Positions 35,331-47,900 of a stretch of 64,000 nt of DNA are shown piece after piece. A program made the position numbers and the translations under genes. Positions within the stretch are counted from its first letter, which is position 1; each line of letters starts with the position of its first letter. This DNA comes from Prunella strophiata (Eukaryota; Chordata; Aves; Passeriformes; Prunellidae): positions 24,497,001-24,561,000 of the forward strand of contig JAZBQD010000027.1 in assembly GCA_036583965.1 (NCBI GenBank). Direction: 5' to 3'. Under the pieces are notes generated by a model, which was not told where the DNA came from, searched no databases, and saw nothing but the letters and a program-made list of their open reading frames with translations.

Positions 35331-35477
35331 CACAGCTCCCTGAACTTCCTGGTGGTGTGCGCTGTTCGTGTGGGGGGCTGCCGGGGGATGGCACTGCGAT
35401 TCCTCCATCCTCGGGAAGGGCCGAAGGTGACAGCCACACACTCGGGACTGTCCTTAGACAGTCACAGCTTCAGCTGG

Positions 35478-35640
35478 GTTGGAGAAGCCCTCCAAGCCCA
35501 ACGAGTCCGAGCTGTGCCCGATCTCCACCGTGTCACCAGCCCAGAGCACTGAGTGCCACGTCCAGGCCTTCCTGGGACACCTGCAGGGATGGGGACTCCA
35601 AACCTCCCTGGGCAGCCTCTGCCAGTGTCCGATGCTCTTA
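35478..35640 (-). mobile_element. CR1 LINE fragment, antisense
   Basis: Antisense CR1 of the same subfamily as 7655-7828: GAGCACTGAGTGCCACGTCC, AGGGATGGGGACTCCAAACC and CTCCCTGGGCAGCCTCTGCC. It lies in SWT1 intron 1 at the edge of the CpG island. Confidence 0.75.
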
Positions 35641-35924
35641 AAACTTGGTTACACGACTCAGTGTTGAGGGATGCTATGTTATGTTTGTTTGCTGGTACGA
35701 AATAGGTGTCTCTGGACAGGTGTAATTGCTGTCCTTTCTGCTCTGGCGTTCCCTCAGATGTGAATAATTAATTAACCCTGATGAGATCTGCTGTGGCTCT
35801 GTAATGAGAAAACAAAAGAAGACTATTATAAACTATTTTTCTCTATGCAGTTAAAACTTATTTTTATCTCATCTGGATCTAAAAACTTAAAACAACTAAT
35901 AAAGACAACACTCTTTTTTCGTAG

Positions 35925-35999
35925 GATTTGAAGATGTCTAAAAAGAAGCTGAAGAAACTGTCTGGAAAGGAAGTCTCTTTGGATGGCCAGGATGACAGA
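35925..35999 (+). CDS. SWT1: SWT1 first coding exon (residues 1-22)
   Basis: Nine bases of 5' UTR then ATG at 35934, reading [20 protein letters not shown] and DR. The MSKK start matches the family. Acceptor TTTTTTCGTAG; donor GTAGGG, phase 0. Confidence 0.88.
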
Positions 36000-38900
36000 G
36001 TAGGGGCAGAAATATTATTTCTTCTATATATTAATTCAATCTCCTACATTCAAGAGAACATTAATTGTTTAGCAGCCTTGTGGTAGAAGAATGAATCCAA
36101 TTTAAAGACAGGGTCATAAAGAACAGCAGGAGGGTTGAGTTGGACGGATAAAGTGTTTTTCTTCAGAGGCTGTGAGTAGTATGGGTATCAGAAAATAAGA
36201 CTTTTTCATTTTAGTGTATCTTTCTGTTTGAGGAAAGTTGGGTTTATTACTGATACTGAAACCAGTGCTGTTTTCTGTATCTTGGATCATATATCCTAAT
36301 TTTCTGATTAACCACAAGTTGTACTTCACAGCATTTTGGTGAGTGACTCTCAAATATTTCCTTCTAGCCACTGAGACATAAATTAATGACCAAAATTCTC
36401 AGCACATTCTAGTACATACTTGTGTCTAGTGAGTCAGCTTTCACTGAATCACTTGTAAAATGCAGGTGCTACAGGAGTTGTCACCTTTTGGTCATACTTG
36501 TGTGTAGATTCCTATTGTTTTTATTGTTTGTGTCCACTTCTGACAAATTATTTTCTCTCAGAAGTGCAATACATGGTTGATAAATTAGTAATTTATTAAA
36601 TCCACACTTAAATTTGCTAGATTTTTCTCCTGTTGGATTTTGCAAGGAATATGTTTAAAGTAAGAGAGCTTTTACCTATATTCTCAAAACTTTTTTGCAA
36701 GTGTTAATAAATGAGCATGATTATAAACTGAATTATTCATGTTAGAAGCTTTCTGATCATAGAGAAAATGTTGTTCAAAGTCAAATGTTTGCAACTATTA
36801 TTTCTTCCCCTGAATTTTTTGCTATTATAAAATTTGACTTTTAAAATTCAATTGACTTATCCTAAGGTGCTTTATTGTTTTGGGTTTTTTTACTTCTGTA
36901 ATACAAAGGATAGACACGTGGCTTGAAACCTCATACTGTAGCTTATTGCCATTGCTAATGCCTCACCAGTTTGAAGAATACAGCTTTAACAGCAAAAAGA
37001 TAAGGAAATCTCTAACAGGAGCCAAGTGTGATCCCAGCATGGGTGGGATCTTGGGTGTCTTATAACCCAAACTGATAGTGCTGGGAGGAGAGGAACGGTA
37101 AGAAAAATTGTTTATGATTATTAAATTAAGTCAAAACTTTTGAGAAAAGGAGGAGGTAGATTGAAAAGAAATATTAAAAATGTCATGAAAACTCATGGTT
37201 GTCAGGGAATAGGCCTTGAAAAGAGAAATGAGCAGCTGGAAATGGGTTTGTTATCACCAGAAGTTGTCCCAGCAGCATTGTGAGCTCCACCTACCCCAAG
37301 GAGGCTCCTTCACTGCTTTCCAGCTGCTGGGGGGAGCCTTTGGAATTGTCTGTCATTCTCTTTGTTCTTTGCATTGCTGGTATTGGTCCTGCAGCTCCAG
37401 AACCAGCCACAGGCAGAAGTTCTCAGAACTGCCCTAATTTACCAGAAACCCTCTGGTTTCTGCAAGCCTTTGATTTTTGCAATAAGTGCTCTCTAGTGTG
37501 GAAGTAAACCAGCTAAGGGCTCTCTAGGTAGGAAAAATCACTGCAGCAGTGACCTAATGGCCTCACTGAGTCAGCACACCCCAGTTAGTGAAGGAGTGAA
37601 TTATTTGTGAAAGGATGAACTGTCTGGAGCTTCCTTATCCAAAATAATCCACGTGTTACCATTCTCTGTTGTAACTTCCTACACCCTGCTGTGGTTTTGG
37701 GAAAAATGAGTTGTATAACCCAGAGGTGTATAAAAACTGCATGTGGACACATGGATTTACCTGAGTGCCTGTGAATTGATCATGGTAGGAGTGTTACTGT
37801 CTCAGGTCTGTAGTTGTCACTGCTGTAGTGGACCCTGTTGAATCACTTTGTAAGCATTAAAGTGCTCCATGATTAAATCATGAAGTGCTCCTAAACCCTT
37901 GGCACCCTTATCTTTTCATGCACATCCCTGGCACCCTTTGACCCTAGTGTTTCTCTAAGCAGCCAAACCTCCCAGGTTTGACATTGTCTTATGAAGGTTT
38001 TTTTTTTTTCAACTGCAGTTTCCTCTGTAAGTCCCTAAATATTTTTTTCTTTCAGAACTCTGAAGACACAAGATCTTACAAGCACACTGCAAAAGAAGAA
38101 ACAGAACTGCAGAGGTAAATTCTCAATCTGTCATTAAATAGAACTACTCAAAAATATAACAGTCATAGACCATTTAATACTGAAGACTTTTTCAACCTGT
38201 TCATCAAATAAAATATGGTGTTTTGACCAGTCTTTCTTTGGATATTTTAAAACTAGTGTACAGTAAATATAATTACTGAGTATTTTCTCTGCTCTTATAA
38301 GAAAGTTTCCCAATAATTCTTCACGTAGTTCACGATTTCTGTAACATGTTAATATATTCCTCTCCATTGTTCCTTTTCCAAGTTCCCCAGTCAGTGCAGG
38401 ATAAACAGTTTGAAAGCTCTGTGTGTTTTGGCACTGTGTGACCAAGCTGACCTTTTAGGTAACACACCTCCTTTATCACTGAACTGCTGTTAAAACTTAT
38501 CTGTGTGATAAGGAGCAGCTTAACTGTGTAGGGTGTCTCAAACCAACAGTGAATGCAGAAAAAGCTTTTTCTCCATGTTCTTAAAGCTAAAATGGCTGTA
38601 CAGTGGAGAAAGGTAAACCCAAAAAATGCCGTATCAAACTGTTTTGAAGGACAACTGTTGCTTCAAGTTCATATTTAGGAATATGGCGCTCATAAGTGCT
38701 TAGCTCTGTCTCAGTCAAGTGCAGGTGCCTTTTTTGTTGCTCTTTTCCATTAACTGAGCTGAATTACATTACTTTCTTGATAATGTTTCTGTAGTTCCAA
38801 ACCGGAGAAAGATGGGCATGAGAAGAAGCGACACCGAAGTTCTCGTGCTTTTCACGATGCAGACGGAAGATCCCAGGAAAAATCTCCAAAGAGAAGCAAA

Positions 38901-41900
38901 ACCCCGGATGGTTCTTCAGGTCAAACTGAAAAGAAGAAAATAGTGATCCAGTTTAAAGCCAAAGAAATCAAACATGGCAAAACCACCCGCACTCCTGATG
39001 TGGTGACTGCCAGCAAGGAAAGGAGTCACTTTGATGGGAGAGAAGGAAAAAGGCTCTGGCACAGCTTTGAGCTTCAGAGGGACAAGGCACTGAAGAAAAA
39101 GAGAGAGAAAGCTGAACTCTGTAAACTCAAACTAAAAGCAGAAGAAGCTATGATAGAAAAGTTCAAGTCCTCTGTGTACGAGGTACCACATAAAAAGGCA
39201 GAGGGCTCAAAAAAGCGGAGTGAAGATGTCAGAATTCCCAAAAAGCCACCTGACAGCTCTGCAGGGACTGGGCATGGTGATAGACCTGCCAGGAGGGAGC
39301 CAAGTGCATTATCCAGCTTCTGGGAAGAAGAGGAGGAAGAAGAAGAAGAGGAAGATAAGGACTTTGCTGAGAAAAAGAGGTACACGAGTAAACACAGATC
39401 ATCACACTCCTCATCTGAAACTCCACCACCATGGGACTCTCGGAAGCGCAGAAAACACGGCGCTGGTTCTCCCAAAGCTCCTGAGCACTCAGGAACTAAA
39501 GAAGGAGACTTGGAAGCCACAGCATTGTGTTTTAAGCAGGTAATGACAACCCTGTATTATGTAGAAGTTTCAGGATGGTTTCTTAATGGCAGATTTATAT
39601 GAGCAGACTGTCTTCTTACAGAATCCTGGCGGGTTTCATAGCTAACTAGGTGGATTTTTCTGATCCTAATGTAAACCTTGTTTCCATTGTTCCTCAGCTA
39701 AATGTTAAACAGACCAGAAGAGTAAAGGTCTTGGATGTTGGGACTGTGTCTGCACAGATGCTTCCATGGCTTTGCTTTGCTGCTGGGGGTGTGGAATACT
39801 TCAGTTTAGGTATAAATCAGCTGATATTTTGGTTTTGAGCTGATATGGTTATTTCATTTCTTGAATGAATAAACTGAAGCAATGAAAACTTGCTTCCAGA
39901 CAGAGTTAATGCAGTGATGCCAGGAGAGCTTGGGGTGGATGTGGGACTAAATTGGTATGTGGGCTGCAGAGCTTCCCTTTTATCTGTGACAGGTTTGTTT
40001 CTAAGCTCAGGATTGTGGTGCAGAGCCAAACACAAACTGGATCTGGAGCATGGGGTTTTTTTTGCTGTTGTTCTGGTGAAAATGCCCAGCAACTTTGGAG
40101 ATTCCAGTTTGTGTTATGGTAGTGTGAGCATTTTGTGTGTATGCTAAGAGTTATTACATGCAAAGCTGGGGATTCATTGAGGTTGGAAGGCACCTCTGGA
40201 GACCATCCAGTCCAGCCCCCTTGCTCAGGCAGGGTCAGCCAGAGCTCATTGCCCAGGATAAAGGATAGAGACTCCATAACCTCTCTGGGCAGCCTGGTCA
40301 AGCACCTTCAATGTAAAACAAGGTGTGGGGTTAATGTTCAGATGGAATTTGCTGTGTAATCCACTGTTATTTATTTAAAAGAGAGCCATGCATCTAAGCC
40401 CTATTAAAATGATACTGTAGGTGCTAATAACTGTAGTTTATGTTCCCTGTTCACGTGGGAGTACCCAGTGATCTCTAAAAAGCCCTCTAAGACACTGTGT
40501 TGTTCTTCTGTTCCTGCTTGTTTCTAGGATGTTGAGGACCCCTGCACATCTGACTCCTACCAGGGAGGTGAGGTCAGAAAGCCTGTCCCAAAGGTGAGTG
40601 AGGGTCTTGTTTAACACTGTGGGGCTGTATTCCAAAACTCCTGATGTGGGGATCCCTTTTACCCCAGTATTCCTTGACATTTTGTGATATTGGTAGGGTG
40701 TGTATTTGTGGTGTTTTTAATTCTCCCTACAGAGCTCTGAAGACTTTCCACGCCTTCAAGACAGTCAGAACACAGAAACAGACCAAGAGGTTGGTAATGC
40801 TTTCATTTAACACTCCTGTGTTGTCTTAAAGACCAAGGGCACCAAGGTTGTGTAACTGGACAATTCCATGACCTTTCCTAGTATTTGGCATTGTTGACTG
40901 ATGATCTACACTCAAATGTGGAGCATTTATTTAAAAAACTAAGCAAACTTGCTGAAGTGCTGCTAATCAGGAACTTTCTGAGACAAAGTCTGTCTTTCTG
41001 TTACCATGTGCAGCAAGAGGGCCTTCATAGTTACTCACATGTTCCAGCTATCTCATTTTTCATCCTCTAAATTTTTAGTTGGAAGAAAGACATATTTTTA
41101 AAGAAATGCCTGTTAGGAAACTTGCAGTTTGTAGCAAAAAACATGCAGCAAAGTTTTTGAATACAATGTAGAAAGGTCATGAATCTTTCTAGGACATATT
41201 TTGGATGTCTTAGTGGAGCATATGCAGAAGTTCTGCGTGGATTTACATTTCCTGTACTGACTTAAATTTTTTCAGACAGTCATTTTGAGGCAATTTTAAC
41301 AGCTTTAATGCAAAAATATCTTTTTGGGGAATAATTATGAAGTGATTTCTTCCAGTGGATTACACACATGCTCATTTTCCCACTGTAGATGCAGATAGTT
41401 GAAGACTTGCACGTTGCTCGTGTGGAGAAGAGGATGGCCCTGTCTGTAGTACAGACCTGTGGAGAACTTACAAGCATGGAGATAGATCTTCCAGAACAGG
41501 ATTTAAATACTTCTGCTGGTATGTCATGGCTTGGATCTGCTTTGCTCTCTAGTTGCAACAAGCAATTACAGTTATTGATGGTCTGAGAAGGGAGCACACA
41601 ACTGATTATTTCTGCTGTTTTCTCTTTTTTCTCTTCTTTTCCCCTAGGGGCTTTTAGTTCTGGTCTGAACATCCTAGTGGTGATTGACACAAATATAATG
41701 ATTAGTCACCTTGAGTTTGTGAGATCCCTGAAATCTGAGGATATACCAGGTATGTAAATATGTTTTGATGAGTAAGACATTGTAAGTTAAGATGCTGTAA
41801 GAGCTTCAGGATACCTGAAGGAAACCAAGCCCTGGGCTCCTTAAAAAGGCAGCAGGTTTCATGGAGAAGTAGAAGACACACACTTGAGAGCCTGGTTCTG

Positions 41901-44900
41901 TGAACCCAAACAAGTTGCATGTTAGGGAAACTTCAGCTGTGGAAGCAGAACCTACTGTGCTTACAGCCCATGTACCTGCAGAGAATCATGGCAGATATTC
42001 CCAGGAATATGCTTGAATTTCTTAGCAGTAAATAAGTCTTAGCCTTTCTGAGAGCATAATTTAAGCATTCAACCCCTTACTAGTGATAACTCTCTTTTCT
42101 AGTCTCCTTTTAGCATTTCTTTTTCTAGAAATGTAAAACATTCTAAAAAATATTGAGCAGTCAGTCAGTGTTTTGTTTCTGTCTTGGTAAAGGTGGCAGA
42201 ACTGAGCAATTTTTCAGGAATTCAGAGTGCAGACCCTGGCTTTAATATTTGCCTCTAATATTCTGGGGAGCTGTTGGTTATTTAATGTCTGCAGGATTAG
42301 GATCATGCATGTCAGTTCTTGGTAGGCACATCTGGAATCTGTCAGAATGCCTAGGGTGCTTTGATGCTTTATCTAATGAATACCCTTATTCCAGCCACCT
42401 GGAAAATACCTTTCCTTAGGGCCTGAGTGATTTTCAGGAAGTGTGTCAGACTGTATTTCTTCTCCCACGTTAGGAATGCTGCTGTCTTATGTACACTGAG
42501 ATGCCTTTTTAGAATACTGCAACTCCCAGTGTCTGGTCCTGCACCAGACCCACTGTGTTGAGAAGGCTGCTGATTCCCAACCTATTTATTGTAAAGCAGA
42601 TGGTTATTAATGCATTTTTTCAAAATTCTGTTCTCATAATGTGAATGAGAAAGAAAACAGTTGAAATATTTGTCATGGGGAGACCAACAGAACAGTCGTT
42701 AAACTTCTGATTTACCCCGGTATTTCATATAAAAGCCTTTAAGTTCAGCCCATAGTTACCTACAAATAAAACCTATGGAACTTTCTGTTCCTGGTTTAGG
42801 AGTGCTGGTTGGCAATGAGCACAAGCCCTTGCTGCTTTTTTTGTTGCTTGTTCTGGCACAAGTGGACTGCTTTGGTCACTCAGGTGTGTGCAGCATGGTA
42901 TTGCAGCTGCTGTTTCACCTTGCTGCAACATCTTACAGCAAGTGTGTGCAAGATAATTGGTGCAAATATGTGTTATTAATGTTGCCAAAGTATTCTGCTG
43001 ATTAAAATTGTGTTTCCCTTTTGTTTGCCTGGTACTGTCACTTTTCTATGTAATTGGTGTAGTGCCAGATTGAGGTTAGATTAGAAAGAGGGAAGTTTGC
43101 CTTTTTCAGCTCTTTTTCAAATGCTGAATTCTCTCGAGCAAGGACTATGAAAACTACTGGCAGAAAAGGTGTGAACTTGCACTAGATCTGAAGCTTGAAT
43201 TGAAAGCTTTCTGTAGTAGTTTGTGTCACTCCTGCAAATACCTTTGTTAATTGGTGGTGGTTTTTTTCCTTCCAGGAGTTGATAGACTTGCATTAATAAT
43301 TCCCTGGGTCGTCCTACAAGAGCTGGACAACTTGAAGAAGGGGAAAATGTTGCAGCATGTTCGGGACAAAGCTATCCCTGCAGTGCAGTTCATCTACAAG
43401 TGTCTCAAGAGCCAGGATTCCAGACTGTGGGGGCAATCCATGCAGCTGGCTTCTCAAAAAATGTGTAATACATGTGCAATCCATTTGTGCTGGGTACTTC
43501 ATCCTTGCACTTCACCTAGTGGCAACCTTAGAATTCTGAGATTAATGGAGACTTCTTCACTCTGCTGTTTGCTAATTAACATGAGCTAATTTCTTACAGC
43601 AGCCTTCAGAGTGTATCCAAGGCTGTGGCATGCAAATGTCTCCACTATCTATTGTTTTACCAGTTTCTCACTTTCACCTTACACTTGTGTCCTTGTGTGG
43701 GAAGTGTTAAATGTACAGAGAGCACCATGAGTGCTCTGAGGTGTTTGTGAGGCTGAGCTGTGCCCACATCCCTCAGCTGTGTCTGCCTTGCCTTTGCAGA
43801 TGGGCTGAGTGACGAGAACAACGACGACCGTGTCCTGCAGTGCTGCCTGCAGTACCAGCAGCTCTTCCCACAAGCTCTTGTTGTCCTCTGCACGTGAGTT
43901 CCTAGGCTGCCTTTAGCTCTCCTGCCACACTGCTTTCAAATCAGGGCTTAAAGAAAAAGCACTTTCTGAAGTAAGCTCTTGGAAGGGCAATCACCCTCTT
44001 AAAAGCTGGAGAAGAAGGATAGAATAAACCACTACAATTGGAGATGGAATCACCTTCATGAGCTTGAGGCCTGAAATAGAATTCAGATTACTGTATATTA
44101 GATTTTAAAACTTGTTAAAGCATAGATTTTAGTCTGGTTTCTCATAAAAATATTTCTGAAGTTACAAGTAGGAAAAAATATGTGAATTAAGGATTGAAAT
44201 CCAGTTAGAGACTTTATCCCTGTTCCCAGCCAGGTGAGCAGAAGCAAAGCAGGGGTTAATCTTAGAAAGAGGGAAGCTGGGGATGGATTTGCTGCTGTTC
44301 CTGTTTGTGAGGATAACAGCTGACCTCTGAGTATTGATTGTGAATTTGATACAAGCAGGTGAAGACAGCTTGAAGGACTAGTACTCCTTGGCTCTGCTTG
44401 CTCTGATCTTGGCTAGAACCAGTTCCTGCACTGTTCAATGAGTTGGGTCAAAACTCTGGGCACTATTTGGATTGTTCAAGTTGACACAGGTGGCTGCTGA
44501 AAATGGCATTTAGGTCACAGTATTCATAGGGTAGTGATGGTGATTTTAGGGAACACTGATCAAAAAACAGGAGGTGGCTTCAGAACTGGTTTTCATCCAA
44601 AAATCCCTTTAGCCTCTACCAATAAAAGCAATGGGAATTTTTGAGAAAGTACTGGGACGCAACTTTTTCCTGGATTTTTATAGTTCTGCTGGAGCAGAAC
44701 CTCAGAGTGGCATCTGGGATAAAGACTTGGCCAGCAGAATAGTTAAACAGGGCCTCAACAAAGACAATTAACTGTAGCCCTCAAGTAAGATAGGACTGTC
44801 TTAGAATTATTGCCTGGTTTGCTGACTGAGATCATAGCAACTAAACACCACTGCTGTAATCACTGCTGTAGTAATTATAGCTTATTGTTTTCTTAAACCT

Positions 44901-47900
44901 AGACCCTGAAACACTTCTCAGTATGTTTCTCATTTTTACTTTATTTTCTGGTTTAATTTTTTTGACTGCATCTAATTGCTTGAGAAAGAGAACTTTGTCT
45001 ATATAATGAAGGTTCACAAAATAAGTTTTCCAAATACAGTGTGCTGCTTTTATTCCTTTGTTGACAGCAGTTAATTATGTTCTAGGGATGATAAAAATCT
45101 GTGTAATAAAGCCATTGTGAGTGAGGTCAAGGCATTCTGCAAAGCTGATCTGGTCACTGCTCTGCAGAGTGTGAGTGCAAACAGGCCCCAGCACTCTGAG
45201 GAGCTGCAGCCAAAGCAGGGTGAGTCTGTGGAATATGCTGGTTTGTGAGTTTGTAAAAATCAGTGGGGTAGAGGAACAGCAGTTGCTGCTATACCTTCAG
45301 TTTTCCTATGCTTCAAATCCTTAGGAATGTTTTTTGTTTGGTTTTTTCAAAGGTTTTCTGAAAGTTCCAGATGTTAATGAAACAATCTGTCTCAGAGTTC
45401 TAGGAAATGCAAATATGACTGTATTTTTATTTTATAGAAAAAACCCACTGCATTCATTTCCTGTGTTTAGAGTAATTTAAAAGGTGTCCTGAACTTTTTG
45501 GGACTGAAGGAGGTTTTTTCATTTTTCCAAAGATACAGATACAGCTTACAGAGATGAGAAGTGATCCTCTTGTGCTTGCTGATAGCCCTGCTGGCTGTAT
45601 ATGATCTAAGTTATTTAAGGAAAAATGAAATGTGGAGTAAGATCACTAATGAGCAATACTCTGGGGAAATTAACCTTCTTGGTTAGTAGCTCTTAATTAA
45701 AAATACATACAGTACAAGTGGGTATAACTAGAAATACTTAATTAGGTGAAGCACATCTGCTTTATAAACCAAAGTGTAGTCTGTATTTATGGGGACAAGT
45801 TCTTCATGTGCCATCAACATGAATTAGATATAAACCCAGTTTCAATAAATGCCTTTTGTGTCATTGGTTTGACAGATACAGAATTTGGGAAGACAAGAGG
45901 TGATGCTGGTTTTACTGCACAATTCCCCAATGTGCTTCCAGACCTTGAAAAGAACTTAGGAGAAGCTTTGTCTTATATTTTGGAGACTGAAATGAAACTT
46001 GCATTTGGAAACCTGTGGATGGAGGTGGTTTCTTACATCATCTTGCTTGATATTTTGATTATTGAAAGGTTTGAATGTCCTTGGTATTTTATTGCCATTA
46101 ATACCTGTGCCAAGCCAAACCCAAGTAATCCAGGTCCCTGGTATCATTGACAGGGAACAGCTCAGTGTTCACTTCTAATATTTCATTTTATAGCAAGATT
46201 ATCCTGTTTGACCACTAGTATGCAACATGTGCAGTATTTTAATAGAATTTTAATGACACAGTAACAGGGCTGCTGGTTTCTCAGTGTGAAGTTTCAGAAT
46301 TCTTTTTATTAGTGGCATTAAAATTCTATTTCAGCTTTTCTACTCAAGTAAAACCCTGCACTGTAAACACACCCTGCAAGAAATCATTCCACCATGTTCT
46401 GTATAATGTCAGGGCATTTTTTGCAGGCATTTCTTCCACACCAGAACAGATGTGGATAAAACTGTTCCCAGCTCAATTGATTGCAGTGCAGATACAGAAT
46501 GACAAGGGTACTAATGAGACCTCTAAACACACTTGCAGAAATATGATTTACAGAAGATAAGTACCCATATGCAAGGCACTTTCAAATCATCCATTCTTTA
46601 CTTCAGATTCCATTTCATAGCTGGTGGGGGGTTGTTAAAAATTTCAATTTATTGCAGATAAGCCTCTGTGGCTTTAAAAATCCCCCAAAATCATGGGGTG
46701 ACTGTTGTTTCCCAAGCTGCTCTGCTTAGCTGCTAAGCTTTCAATCACTTCTCTATTCACATAGTTAATTTCTTTTAAACATATCTTCAAACATTGGTTT
46801 CACTTGATAGTAGTAGTAGAATTCTCAATTTTTTTTGCAATACACGTATTTTACTTCATGTGTAAATAGTCACAGTGTTTATTTTTACTTTGTAACAGTA
46901 ACTGGAAAATCAAAGGCATATTTACTGTTGTTCTTTTTGTTCTTGTTACTGTTGGCTTTTGTGCACAAGTAACTCATTAGATCAGTTTTGACATAAATCA
47001 AAAGTATTAAGAGTTTTTGAGGAATGGGGAACCACAAATCATGAGACTGATTGATTGTGCATTGCTTCTGAATGAGCATCACTGTTTAACCCATGGTGCT
47101 GCTGAATCAAATCTTTATTAATAGGTAAACTTGTTTAAATCTGCACATGGTCTTATTTCTGAGGAATCACTGAATTTCTCCTTCAGCAGTCACAAATCAT
47201 CACATTCTTGAAGAACAGAGCAATTGTGGAATGTATAGGAATATGTCTAAATGAAAACCAGCATTTGAATTTATAACATACTCTCTTCCAGATCCTCTAT
47301 CTGAAGCCACCATGGACCTTAGCAAACCTGCTGAAATGTTACAAAAAACACTGGATGGCTGTTTTTGGTTATGTGGTGCCAAGGAGTTTACTTTCAACCA
47401 TTGAATGTCTTTCTAAACTCCTTTATGCAGGTAATAGTCCCTGAGAAAGTTAATTGTAAACTTGTAAAAAGTCTCCGTGGTCTGGTTTGAGTTATGGAAC
47501 TGTGTGTATTAATGGTCACCAAAGTCTGAATTATTTTTAAAAATCCTTTTCCCTCCTTTGCCCCCATGTTATGTGTGACCAAATGATCTGCATCTGCCAA
47601 AAAAATTATGGAGGAGCAAAGGATATTTAATGTGGTATGTGAGGGCAGGGAGGTTTGTTTTAAAAAGTAGCCAACCAAAATAAAACTCCCACAAACCTTC
47701 CATTTGTTTAAAGATGTCTTTGAGCATTTGATTTTGACAGACAGACCTGGTGAACTCCCCCAGAGGGTGCTGGGCACTGCCCAGGCTCCCCAGGGAATGG
47801 GCACAGCCCCAAGGCTGCCAGAGCTCCAGGAGGGTTTGGACAACACTCCCAGGGATGCACAGGGTGGGATTGTTGGGGTGTCTGTGCAGGGCCAGGGGTT

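Noticed and set aside
34904..35437. Open frames through the CpG island on both strands (113-185 aa)
   Set aside because: GC-rich DNA is stop-poor; the translations are Ala/Arg/Pro-rich with no recognisable domain.
43460..43800. Apparent SWT1 frameshift between PIN exons
   Set aside because: Resolved by using the donor GTAATA after ATGT, which restores [12 protein letters not shown].
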